Shown here piece by piece: positions 12,861 through 21,300 of a stretch of 27,220 bases of DNA. A program made the position numbers and the translations under genes. The first letter of the stretch is position 1, and every line of letters begins with the position of its first letter. Source of the DNA: a virus; IMG/VR virus record IMGVR_UViG_3300025889_000782, positions 1 through 27,220 of that record; one strand, given 5' to 3'. A model generated the notes under the pieces. The model was not told the origin of the DNA. It worked only from the letters and a program-made list of their open reading frames with translations, and searched no databases.

Positions 12861-13432
12861 TTAAGCTGAACCCATTTACAGGCAAGCTAGATATAACTGG
12901 TGGTGGAGGCATAACTTTCACCTCTGACACTAAAGCCAACATCTTAGCTACCACCCCAACAACAGGCACCTACGCTATCTCAACTGATACTGATGAGCTA
13001 TTCTTTTATGACGGTACTAATTGGAAAGTCCACCCCATAAAAGTATCCACCGAACTAGCCAACCCTGACGCTGGTTACACTCAAGACTCCAACAAGCGTG
13101 GTTATGGCGATGATTATATCTACGGTAAAAAACTGTACGCTACGGGTATTGGTGACTTTACTGACACGCCTTTTGAGGGGGCAATCAAAGTAGACCAAGA
13201 CTTTACCCCTGCTAAATACCAAATATACCTACGAGGCAAATGGAACACATTGTTCTATGACCTAACTATGGAGAATGGCGATTTTGAACATGTGCCACAA
13301 ACCTATTCCATAGATGTGAGAAGCGGTAACAGCAATACCACAGGGCTAAACGGTCAGCCGATTATTCGTGAATATAAAGTAGACGCTGGGGCATATCCTA
13401 GAGAAGTAATAATAGACGGAGGAGTATTATGA
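12857..13432 (+). CDS. Virion structural / fibre-associated protein (191 aa)
   Basis: The GTG start overlaps the previous stop and follows AAGGTGG. The opening MIKLNPFTGKLDITGGGGI and the segment YAISTDTDELFFYDGTNWKVHP are typical of phage fibre and tail-associated proteins (virion-binding head followed by a YDGTxWK unit). The remainder is beta-rich and not recognised. It is one of a run of surface-protein genes ending at 17051. Confidence 0.55.
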   Translation: MIKLNPFTGKLDITGGGGITFTSDTKANILATTPTTGTYAISTDTDELFFYDGTNWKVHPIKVSTELANPDAGYTQDSNKRGYGDDYIYGKKLYATGIGDFTDTPFEGAIKVDQDFTPAKYQIYLRGKWNTLFYDLTMENGDFEHVPQTYSIDVRSGNSNTTGLNGQPIIREYKVDAGAYPREVIIDGGVL

Positions 13433-13632
13433 AAACAATTACATTAACCATACCAATAACTAAAGAGTCAGTAGCTTTTATTCAAAAAGCTCTAGGCGAG
13501 GCTCAAGCTTTAGGCTTCCCCGTCGAGGAATATACCAAGCAAATAGAGCTGGCGAGCGTGGAGTTTGAGATAGCTGACAAAGAGGCTGAATTAGTCGAAT
13601 TAAATAAACTAAAAACCGAGCTAGGTAAGTAA
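13429..13632 (+). CDS. Small coiled-coil protein (67 aa)
   Basis: ATGA overlap with the previous stop, with GGAGG upstream. The first strand KTITLTIPITKESV leads into a charged helix rich in Glu (EFEIADKEAELVELNKLK). It could be an assembly chaperone or a structural spacer within the fibre operon. The family is not recognised. Confidence 0.5.
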   Translation: MKTITLTIPITKESVAFIQKALGEAQALGFPVEEYTKQIELASVEFEIADKEAELVELNKLKTELGK

Positions 13633-13633
13633 T

Positions 13634-14560
13634 ATGGCAAGTTATTACGTTAGTTGGGACACTGGGAACGATGGTAACGCTGGTACATCGGCTGGGTCTC
13701 CATTCAAAACAGTCGATAAGGGCTTATCTGTTCTTGCCACCAGCGACACGTTATATATTGCCGCTTCAACCACCGCTTATACCTGGACAAACAGGACCAT
13801 CCCCGCAGGCGTGTCAATTATCGGTAGTGTTAAGCCTAACCCTGTAAACGGAAGCTATGTCAAGATTAGTGCTGCTGGGGCTAGTGTATATTGGTATTTT
13901 TTAGGTAGTTACACCTTGCAAAACCTTTGGCTAGATAATGTTATTAACACTGCCTACACTGGAATAATTTATCTCAACCGAAGTGCAACAGGGGTAATTG
14001 TTGCTAATTATACTGACTGTATTATATCTAATTTGGCTGGTGCGTCCTCAACGGCTGGGCGTGGTGGGATATTGAATGGCGGTGGTGCGGTTTCCTCTTA
14101 TACCGCAACATCAATTACTTTCAATATAACCAATTGTCTATTCAAAAACATAGAGTCTTATAACTCTGCTAGCGCAGGGTGTCTGTTCGTACAAAATCCA
14201 GGTACGGCGTTTACTTTTAATCTCAATGGTTGTACATGGTATCAGGGTACACCAACTAGGTATGCATTAGACGCTATAGTCGGTGATTACGCTTCCAACT
14301 TGTCCACCGTTAACATAAAGAACATGGCTATCGTTAATAATTCAGGGCAAAACCTCACTATTCATGGTGCATATGGTGCAGCTGACATGAACGCATGGTA
14401 TCCATACAACATTGACGGTTCAACCTACACCAATATCACTACTACCAACGGTACAATAACTAACTCAACTAACGCTGACGCTCAATTCATCGACCCTGCT
14501 TCCAATGACTTTCGTCTCAAACCAACTTCACCTGCTATAGACCGAGGTGTAATAATCTAA
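13634..14560 (+). CDS. Right-handed beta-helix spike-like protein (308 aa)
   Basis: The N-terminus YYVSWDTGNDGNAGTSAGSP followed by FKTVDKGLSVLATSDTLYI is the hallmark opening of DUF1565/pectate-lyase-like parallel beta-helix proteins. Repeated N-x-x-N-C/N-L-F segments (FNITNCLFKN, FNLNGCTWYQ, VNIKNMAIVNN) are consistent with helix rungs. NDFRLKPTSPAIDRG is the usual C-terminal cap of this family. In phages such proteins form tailspikes or adhesins that bind or cleave surface polysaccharide. No catalytic residues can be assigned. The stop and the next start share TAATG. Confidence 0.7.
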   Translation: MASYYVSWDTGNDGNAGTSAGSPFKTVDKGLSVLATSDTLYIAASTTAYTWTNRTIPAGVSIIGSVKPNPVNGSYVKISAAGASVYWYFLGSYTLQNLWLDNVINTAYTGIIYLNRSATGVIVANYTDCIISNLAGASSTAGRGGILNGGGAVSSYTATSITFNITNCLFKNIESYNSASAGCLFVQNPGTAFTFNLNGCTWYQGTPTRYALDAIVGDYASNLSTVNIKNMAIVNNSGQNLTIHGAYGAADMNAWYPYNIDGSTYTNITTTNGTITNSTNADAQFIDPASNDFRLKPTSPAIDRGVII

Positions 14561-14871
14561 TGGCACTACTCAACAACACCACTTTTAGCTTGAAGTTTTT
14601 ACGAGGTTTGGCCAATAAGCTAACACTCAACGAAAACAACTACCACGAAGTAAGCGAACCTTACTATGCAACCGACAGCCAGCAATTCTACATACATGAC
14701 GGTACAAGCTTCAAACACCAAGGATTAAAACGAACCTCTACTACTACTGACCCTACTACTACTGAATACCCTAATGATAAAGACGCTGGTATTCACAAGA
14801 ACACCACCAGCAGTAATGTATTCTTAGCTTACAATGACGGTGGCACAATTAAAAAGGTACAATTGACTTAG
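14560..14871 (+). CDS. Fibre/adhesin N-terminal-domain-like protein (103 aa)
   Basis: LTLNENNYHEVSEPYYATDS followed by QQFYIHDGT resembles the virion-binding head domain found in Mtd-like and other receptor-binding proteins (...GEPxYxTDTxxLYIGDG...). Here it stands alone as a short protein with a Thr-rich linker and a small beta end, rather than at the head of a long fibre. It probably forms part of a multi-subunit fibre. Start by TAATG overlap with the spike gene. Confidence 0.6.
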   Translation: MALLNNTTFSLKFLRGLANKLTLNENNYHEVSEPYYATDSQQFYIHDGTSFKHQGLKRTSTTTDPTTTEYPNDKDAGIHKNTTSSNVFLAYNDGGTIKKVQLT

Positions 14872-14895
14872 ATATAATAGATAAAGGAGGCTAAA

Positions 14896-15240
14896 ATGAA
14901 ATTAAAGATAAACAGAGGTACAACTTACACAATAACTTACAATCACAAGGTAGATGGGGTAGCCACAACATTAGTAGGGGCAACAGTCCGCTTCACCTTA
15001 AAATCGGTAGAGTGGGACACTGACGCAAACGACAACACAGCCTTAGTTGTAAAGAATATAACAAACGGTAATTCAAGTGGTGAGGCAACAATCACCTTAA
15101 CGCCAACTGATACCTACCAAACACCAGGCAAATACTACTATGATATAAAGGTTGATGTGAATAGTAATGGCGTAACTATCTATAAAGTTGACAGTGGAAC
15201 AGTAACTATCAGTGGTTCGCCAACAAATAGGGTAGCCTAA
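14896..15240 (+). CDS. BppU-like Ig-fold baseplate/fibre protein (114 aa)
   Basis: The sequence [19 protein letters not shown], then [26 protein letters not shown] and [11 protein letters not shown], is the classic single Ig-like domain annotated as BppU N-terminal or related in phages. Such domains attach receptor-binding proteins to the tail. AAAGGAGG lies before the ATG. The stop overlaps the next start (TAATG), so it is coupled to the collagen-like fibre gene, which may be its partner. Confidence 0.65.
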   Translation: MKLKINRGTTYTITYNHKVDGVATTLVGATVRFTLKSVEWDTDANDNTALVVKNITNGNSSGEATITLTPTDTYQTPGKYYYDIKVDVNSNGVTIYKVDSGTVTISGSPTNRVA

Positions 15241-16319
15241 TGTCAGACATAACAATTAATGGGGATATTCGGACTGTCACCGCTACGGGTTCAACCACGC
15301 CAGCTGTTTCTGTAACATCTAGCGTTAGTAATGGTCAGAATATACAAGGCTCATTAACTACTGGTGGTGCAGGACCACAAGGACCACAAGGACCACAAGG
15401 ACCAACTGGACCAACAGGTGCAGGCACCACAGGCGCTACTGGTGCTACTGGTGCTCAAGGACCAACAGGGGTTCAAGGTGCAACAGGGGCAGGTGCTACA
15501 GGAGCACAAGGTGCAACAGGCGTAAAAGGCGACACAGGTAATACTGGAGCAACAGGAGCACAAGGCAATACAGGACCACAAGGACCAACAGGACCTACTG
15601 GAAGTGCAGGCTCACAAGGTGCCACTGGAGCAACAGGTGCAGGAACAACAGGTGCTACAGGGGCAACAGGTCAGGGCGTTCCAGCAGGTGGCACAACTGG
15701 ACAAGCCTTAACAAAGAATAGTGCGACTAATTATGATACAGGCTGGTCTACGATAGACTTAAACTCAAGGGTGGCTAAAGCTGGCGACACAATGTCAGGT
15801 TCATTAGGAGTAACTATTTCAGGCTCAAGTACAGATGTGCCGATTACAGCTAAAGTAGACACAAGTGGAGCAACAGGTAATGCGATATTCGCAAGAAATG
15901 ACACCAACTATGCGCATAGTGGAGACTTAATAAGAGGTAAGTTCTATAACGGTACCGACTCAGGTTCAGTAGTAAAGCTTGAGAACGCTGGAACTGGCAA
16001 TTATATTACTGGAGATAGCGTATTCTCAATAGCCAAGAACGGCAATATATCTACAACTGGTAATGTGTCTGTTGCTGATGAGGCTTATGGAGCTGGCTGG
16101 AATAGCTCAACTCAAGTGCCAACCAAGAACGCTATCTACGACAAAATAGAGACAGTAGGGACGGCAAGCGCAATCTCATCGGCTGGAGGTTTAATCTTTG
16201 TAAACCACGGCGGTACAGCAGGCACATCAAGACCTAGTGTATCTGGTGCAGTAATATGGATAGGTACAGTTGAACCTACCAATGCAAGCAATGGTGATAT
16301 CTGGATAGACCAATCGTAG
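15240..16319 (+). CDS. Collagen-like tail fibre protein (359 aa)
   Basis: Residues 45-146 are Gly-X-Y repeats ([15 protein letters not shown]), with three breaks at GAG steps. They should fold as a collagen triple helix and make the protein a trimer. Residues 147-165 ([20 protein letters not shown]) are the common phage linker after such a stalk. The rest is beta-rich and includes [20 protein letters not shown] and [19 protein letters not shown], both frequent at phage fibre ends. It is likely a host-binding fibre. The Y position is mainly Thr or Gln. Confidence 0.8.
   Translation: MSDITINGDIRTVTATGSTTPAVSVTSSVSNGQNIQGSLTTGGAGPQGPQGPQGPTGPTGAGTTGATGATGAQGPTGVQGATGAGATGAQGATGVKGDTGNTGATGAQGNTGPQGPTGPTGSAGSQGATGATGAGTTGATGATGQGVPAGGTTGQALTKNSATNYDTGWSTIDLNSRVAKAGDTMSGSLGVTISGSSTDVPITAKVDTSGATGNAIFARNDTNYAHSGDLIRGKFYNGTDSGSVVKLENAGTGNYITGDSVFSIAKNGNISTTGNVSVADEAYGAGWNSSTQVPTKNAIYDKIETVGTASAISSAGGLIFVNHGGTAGTSRPSVSGAVIWIGTVEPTNASNGDIWIDQS
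15372..15677 (+). repeat. Collagen-type coding repeats
   Basis: Tandem Gly-X-Y codons inside the fibre gene, beginning with near-perfect 9-bp copies of GGACCACAA. Such tracts can change length by slippage. Confidence 0.9.
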
Positions 16320-16328
16320 GGCTAAAAA

Positions 16329-17051
16329 ATGGCAATAAGCTTAGTACAACAATCAAAATCACAAACTAATAGCTCAAGCACAACCGCTAGTTATGGAACA
16401 AGCCCAACATCAGGCAATATACTAATTGCTATCGGCTATACGAACGGCACAACAAGCGCACTAAACATATCAGGTTTCACTAGCCATGAGGTTGGCTATT
16501 CAGGGACAGGGCAATCAATAGGTGTCTTTTATAAGGTCTCTGACGGCACTGAAAGTTCAATAACACTAAATGGCAATACAATCTGTAGACTACACATTAC
16601 AGAATGGTCAGGGCTAGCCAATCCTATCGCTACTGATGGACAAAATAGCAACACCGTAAACTCCGTAAAATCTATTAATACCAACTCAATCAGCACGACT
16701 AATGCAGATGACTTAATTATAACTGCTGCGGCTAACTCAATAGGTTCATCAGGTACAAGGAACTGGTCAAATAGTTTTAATACATTAGCAGACGACGCTT
16801 CCTCACCAAGGTTACTGTCTGGTTATCTTATAGCAACAGCTACTGGCTCATACGATTCAACCGCCCAACTCCATACATCTAATAGTAATAGTGGTGCACT
16901 GATTATAGCCTTTAAGCAATCCTCTTCGTCACCGGTTAGAACAAAATCTAAAATCAGCGGAACTTTTAGCTCTAAACCAATAAAAGTAAAGACTAGCGGT
17001 ACATTTACAACCAAGACGACTAAAGTTAAAACCAGCGGAACGTTCATATAA
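16329..17051 (+). CDS. Beta-sandwich virion protein with C-terminal SGTF repeats (240 aa)
   Basis: Residues 1-195 look like one jelly-roll or lectin-like domain (SGNILIAIGYTNGTTSALNI, GVFYKVSDGTESSITL, HITEWSGLANPIATDG, then GALIIAFKQ), a pattern seen in phage and bacterial surface proteins. The last 40 residues hold three copies of a K-x-K-x-SGTF unit (KISGTFSSKPIKVKTSGTFT, then KVKTSGTFI). The repeats may be an attachment or multimerisation tail. It ends the surface-protein run; the next promoter starts 13 nt later. Confidence 0.6.
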   Translation: MAISLVQQSKSQTNSSSTTASYGTSPTSGNILIAIGYTNGTTSALNISGFTSHEVGYSGTGQSIGVFYKVSDGTESSITLNGNTICRLHITEWSGLANPIATDGQNSNTVNSVKSINTNSISTTNADDLIITAAANSIGSSGTRNWSNSFNTLADDASSPRLLSGYLIATATGSYDSTAQLHTSNSNSGALIIAFKQSSSSPVRTKSKISGTFSSKPIKVKTSGTFTTKTTKVKTSGTFI

Positions 17052-17063
17052 GAATACTTGATA

Positions 17064-17072
17064 TGGTACAAT
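17064..17072 (+). promoter_or_regulatory. Extended -10 promoter before the internal protein genes
   Basis: TGGTACAAT (-10 box TACAAT, 17067-17072), preceded by TATGG as in the promoters at 3751 and 6379. It lies just after the stop of the surface-protein run. The expected start point near 17079 gives a leader of about 145 nt. Confidence 0.6.
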
Positions 17073-17078
17073 AGTGGC

Positions 17079-17187
17079 ATAAGGATGAACGGCGTAGATC
17101 CAACCCCTTTAGGAAAAGCTATCTAGCACCCCTTATCAATCGTGATAACGCAAATAAGGCAATAAAGAACAACTATTGTCTTTTTTG
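17079..17187 (+). ncRNA. Structured leader or small RNA candidate
   Basis: The stretch runs from the expected transcription start to a T-run. It contains a 13-codon frame (17085-17126, MNGVDPTPLGKAI) with AAGG immediately before the ATG. After it, TTATCA (17133-17138) can pair with TGATAA (17143-17148), or CCTTAT (17131-17136) with ATAAGG (17154-17159); the two folds exclude each other. The terminator-like stem 17158-17180 ends it. I see no tRNA T-arm or anticodon arm. Either an attenuator leader or a free small RNA fits. Confidence 0.4.
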
Positions 17188-17190
17188 TTT
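17158..17190 (+). terminator. Weak intrinsic terminator or attenuator
   Basis: A 7-bp AT-rich stem (17158-17164 with 17174-17180, one G-U pair) with a 9-nt loop is followed by TTTTTTGTTT. The stem is weak, so partial read-through into the next gene is likely. GTCTTTT (17178-17184) and AAAAGAC (17193-17199) form a competing inverted repeat. Confidence 0.5.
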
Positions 17191-17222
17191 ACAAAAGACA
17201 CGAACAATAAAAGGAGAATATT

Positions 17223-18290
17223 ATGCAATTACCTTGGGGCTTTAGCCCAGTAAACACAATTAAACAAATCGGCAGCCAACTTAACCCAACAGGAGGTGTT
17301 GCCGATTATGATGTATTTAGTGAGAAAAAATTTGCCTATGGCTCACCACAAGAAGATGGCAGTAATGACGCCAACAGGATAGCACAAGCTCAAAATCAGC
17401 CACAATCCTCAATAAAAAACACCAGAATAAACAATGGCGAAGGTTCCTCTTCACGCCGTTCTTCCGCCCCTGCCTACGATCCAGCCGACCTGGCGTGGAT
17501 AGACAGCCAAATAGCCAACACACAAGGCCAGTATGGGCTTATTGACGACGCTTTGAATAGAGGACGCCAAGACTTACAAAACAGCTACCAAGGGGCTATA
17601 AATGACGCTAACAAGCAACGAGAACGAGCACTAGAGGGCTATCAGATTCAACGAGATACAACTGAACGCGGCAAGACTAACGCGCTTAACCGAGTTGATG
17701 ACAATGCCAGGCAACTATTAAACAGCCTACGCCAGAGGATTGCTCAAGCAGGTGGTGCTAACTCCAGTGCTTACCTACAGACAGCTCCAGATATGGTTGC
17801 CCAGCAATCAGGCTCAAGCCGTAACGATGTAATGGAAGACTACGGGACAAACTTTATGAACTTAGCCAGGGCTGAGAGATATGCCGAAGATGATTACAAA
17901 GACTTACTAGGAGATGTAAGCCGTGATCGTGACACCCGTTTACGCGACCTTCAGGTTGGTATAGATCAACAAAAACAAGGATTAGATAGCGAACTTGCCA
18001 GAATGCAAGCTCAAAGAGTCGAAGCAATGGGTGGAAACTCCACAGCTATAAGAAATGCGATGCAACCATACTTAGACCAAAGAAACAATCGTGAGAACGC
18101 CATAAGAGACATTTACAACCGTTACAGCACAGTTACTGCACCACGAGAGCTAGATGTTCAAAAGGTCAACTTGCGCGACTATATGATTGACAGAGCTAAC
18201 CAACAAGCTAACGAACAAGCCGGTACACAGAACGACCCAACCGCATACTACCGACCACGACCACAAGATGACGAAGAAAAACTAGTTTAA
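17223..18290 (+). CDS. Internal virion / ejection protein candidate, coiled coil (355 aa)
   Basis: The N-terminus is Pro/Gly-containing (LPWGFSPVNTIKQIGSQLNP), then a polar Ser/Asn/Gln linker to about 80. From 85 to about 330 it is Gln/Arg/Asp-rich coiled coil with few hydrophobics (LIDDALNRGRQDLQNSYQGA, RDTRLRDLQVGIDQQKQGL). Composition and its place next to a giant multidomain protein resemble the internal core proteins of podoviruses that are ejected with DNA. AAAAGGAGAATATT is a good ribosome binding site. No enzymatic motif is visible. Confidence 0.6.
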   Translation: MQLPWGFSPVNTIKQIGSQLNPTGGVADYDVFSEKKFAYGSPQEDGSNDANRIAQAQNQPQSSIKNTRINNGEGSSSRRSSAPAYDPADLAWIDSQIANTQGQYGLIDDALNRGRQDLQNSYQGAINDANKQRERALEGYQIQRDTTERGKTNALNRVDDNARQLLNSLRQRIAQAGGANSSAYLQTAPDMVAQQSGSSRNDVMEDYGTNFMNLARAERYAEDDYKDLLGDVSRDRDTRLRDLQVGIDQQKQGLDSELARMQAQRVEAMGGNSTAIRNAMQPYLDQRNNRENAIRDIYNRYSTVTAPRELDVQKVNLRDYMIDRANQQANEQAGTQNDPTAYYRPRPQDDEEKLV

Positions 18291-18305
18291 GAGAGGGGGC
18301 TGACA

Positions 18306-21300
18306 ATGGCATGGCTCAATAAACAATGGAGCAAACTTGATTTTTGGGATAAAGAAGAAAACGAACGCCAAAAACAACAGTTTGCTAAACCAACACCTCA
18401 GACCAAACCAGCAGTACCTCAATCAGTAGAGCTGGGTATTAAGAATGCCAAGTTTGGTGTATTAGCTAACAACCCCCAAAGACAGAAGAGCTTTCTAAAC
18501 GACCTAACAACTACTCAAACCATAGCTAATCCAAACCTAACTAACGCTAGAAAACTTATTAGCAACATAAACAACGGCGCAACGGACATAATGGGCTTAA
18601 ACCGTCAAAAGCTAGACCAGAACCTAGAGAAAGTCCATGAAGACCGTTTACGACAAGCTCAACAATCCGCTATAGCCGACCGACTAGCAGGAAGAATTAC
18701 CGGCCAGCAAGCTTTTGGTAGAACATTAGCAAATGCTCAAGCTCCAGCCCCCAAGTTTAGTGATACTCTAACACCAAGCAACAAGCTAGGCCAAGCTGGT
18801 ATGGGTGTAATAAATACCGCTTCTAGTAAGCAGGTAGCCCCAGTAGTCCTAGGAATACGCAGGTCAGCAATTGGCACAGGTGAGGGGTTATCTGGACTAT
18901 ATGACCTAGCAACACCAGGCAAAGGAACTAACCGGTTTGGCAAGAGCCTAATTGGCGCTGGCGCTAGAACCGACCAAGCTGTTAAACAAGGCGGTTACAA
19001 CAATCTAGCCTACAAGGGTGCTCAAGCTGGCACAGATCTAGCTACTTTTGCGGCTGGAGGAACACCATTCACAAAAGGCGTAGGTAAAATAACAACAGCA
19101 GTCGGCAAAAAAGCACCAACTATCGTAGGGGCCGTCTCAAAAGGTGCAGACGCACTAGCAGACACTGGCAAGCTCGGTAAAGCAGTTGTTGCTGGTGGAA
19201 AATATATAGCACGACCAGATGTTCTATCTGATGTAATAAGCGACGCGGCCATGAATGCAGGGTTACGCTCAAACAGGGGCGGCGATATAAACGCAGGCAC
19301 CATAGCAACAGACGTTGGTATGAGTGTTGGAATGGGTGGAGCTTTAGGTCTAACCACTCATGGCGCAGGAGCACTAATTAAGAAAGCGACGAACGGAATT
19401 GAGAACGGTAGCAGACTTATAAATAGAGCTAAATCAGAGGTAGCTACTGGTCTAAATACTCTAGTAAGCGGCAAGAACAAGTACTCAGGCGTGACTAGGC
19501 TTGTATCTACATCGCCCGATACTAACCGAATGATTGTATCGCCAGAGGACGCAGGTAGAGTTATAAAAGAAAACCTAGGTGAGATAGGCGAGAGAATTGC
19601 TGGTGGTGCAAGAAGATTGAAGAATGATGAGGGTGGGTTTATAGCTGGACCACTAGCAGGCGACTTTAGTGAATTCAAAAAGGCTGGAAAAGTATTTGAC
19701 GGCCCAGACGGCAAGCCACGCTTTGAGGTGAGTGATGAGAATATGAGAATCAAGAACCCAGAGGGTAAGACTTTGGGTGAATTGATTGATCACCCGGAGC
19801 TGTTTAGGAATTATCCGGAGTTGGAGAATACGAATGTGAAGTTCGACGCTGGCCGAGGAGAGGATGCGTATGTGTCTAATGGTATATTGCACCTAAAACG
19901 CGACAGCACAGAGGACACGATAACCCATGAAATACAGCACCTCATCCAGGATAATGAGGGATTTGCTGGAGGTGGTGCAGTAAGCGATTTTAGAAATAAA
20001 CAGCCAGCATCCAACAGAGGTAAACTATTAAAAACCACCAGAACTACATACAGTAATGAGATATACAGGGAGCTGCTTGATAAGGGTCTAGAACCTCCTA
20101 TAAATAGGGCGTTGATGAAAGACTCTAGATTCGCAGGAATGCCCGATTCATTCTTCTTCAACCTAGAGAATAATAAGGCACGAGCTATGGCACAGAGGTT
20201 TACGCCAGAAAAGCTAGGCGAATATGATGATTTTGTCAGGAAATACCCGACGGCTAAGGAACAGTACAATAATCTAGCCGGCGAAGCCGAAGCCCGAGCA
20301 GTCGAGACTCGTCGCAAGATGACTGATGCAGAGAGGTATGTGAGTGGTATAAACCCTGCACCTGAAAAATCATTACCAGATATGAAAAATGAGTTTGATG
20401 GTTTATTGCAAAAGATTAGAAGCCGAACTGCTACAGATGCAGATAGTCAAAGGTACTCAATACTTAAAGACAGAATAGCAGTAGCAGATGGTAAAAAAGG
20501 CGCACCAAATCCTGAACGATGGGTAGCTGATAAGCCTATAAAATTACCTGACGTAGTTTACAGAGGAACAAGCAAGGATAGTGGCAGTGGGTTTGCTATG
20601 TTTGGTGGTGGTAAATATACAGCCGCGAGTAAGGCAGAAGCAGCAAAACACGGCACTGTTCAAACTCTAGGTAAAGAGTCACTGCCTAGTAACCCGTTAC
20701 AGTTTAAGACTACTCAGGACTTCTCACAGTGGGAATATGAGATGGCTCGAAAACTAGGCGTTAATAAAAATGAGCTTTATGATACCAACAAAGGTGCTGA
20801 AACACTTATAAATGCTATTGGTCACGACGGAGTTACGATTGGTACGGGTAAAGACCTAATCGCAGTTAAGTTTTCACCTGAGACAATATCAGAATATAAG
20901 CCTCGCTCCACCTTCTACGACTCCCTAGACGTACCCAAAAAAGACTTGATAGTGCGAGAGGGTGGTGGTAAGGCGATGAGTGTTGAGAAGCCTACCGGCC
21001 TCAAAGCCGAAGCAAAAGCACCGAAAGTACCTCGTGGCAACATTGAAGAAGCGGTGATAAAAGGGGAAAATATGCCACTAGAAATTGCTCCAGCTAAGAG
21101 CATTGGGCAGTTACAGGCGACCAGCAGACTACCTAAAGACAAGAAATTGCGTGAATTAGAATTAGATCAACTTGGAGCAACAAAGATAACGCCAAACAAG
21201 CCATCGCAAAAGATGACAGAAGCCGAGTTTAATTCCTTGCTAGATACTGCCGAAGCCCAAAACCCGAACCTAAAGACTAAAAAGGCAGTTGAGATTGCTA

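Noticed and set aside
14863-14878. TTGACTTAGATATAAT as a promoter before the BppU-like gene
   Set aside because: The -35-like and -10-like boxes are far too close together, there is no TG extension, and the start would leave almost no leader before the ribosome binding site.
15372-15677. CRISPR-like direct repeats
   Set aside because: The repeats are 9-bp Gly-X-Y codons in an open frame without spacers.
17079-17160. tRNA gene in the gap before the internal protein gene
   Set aside because: No acceptor stem pairing and no T-loop consensus on either strand.
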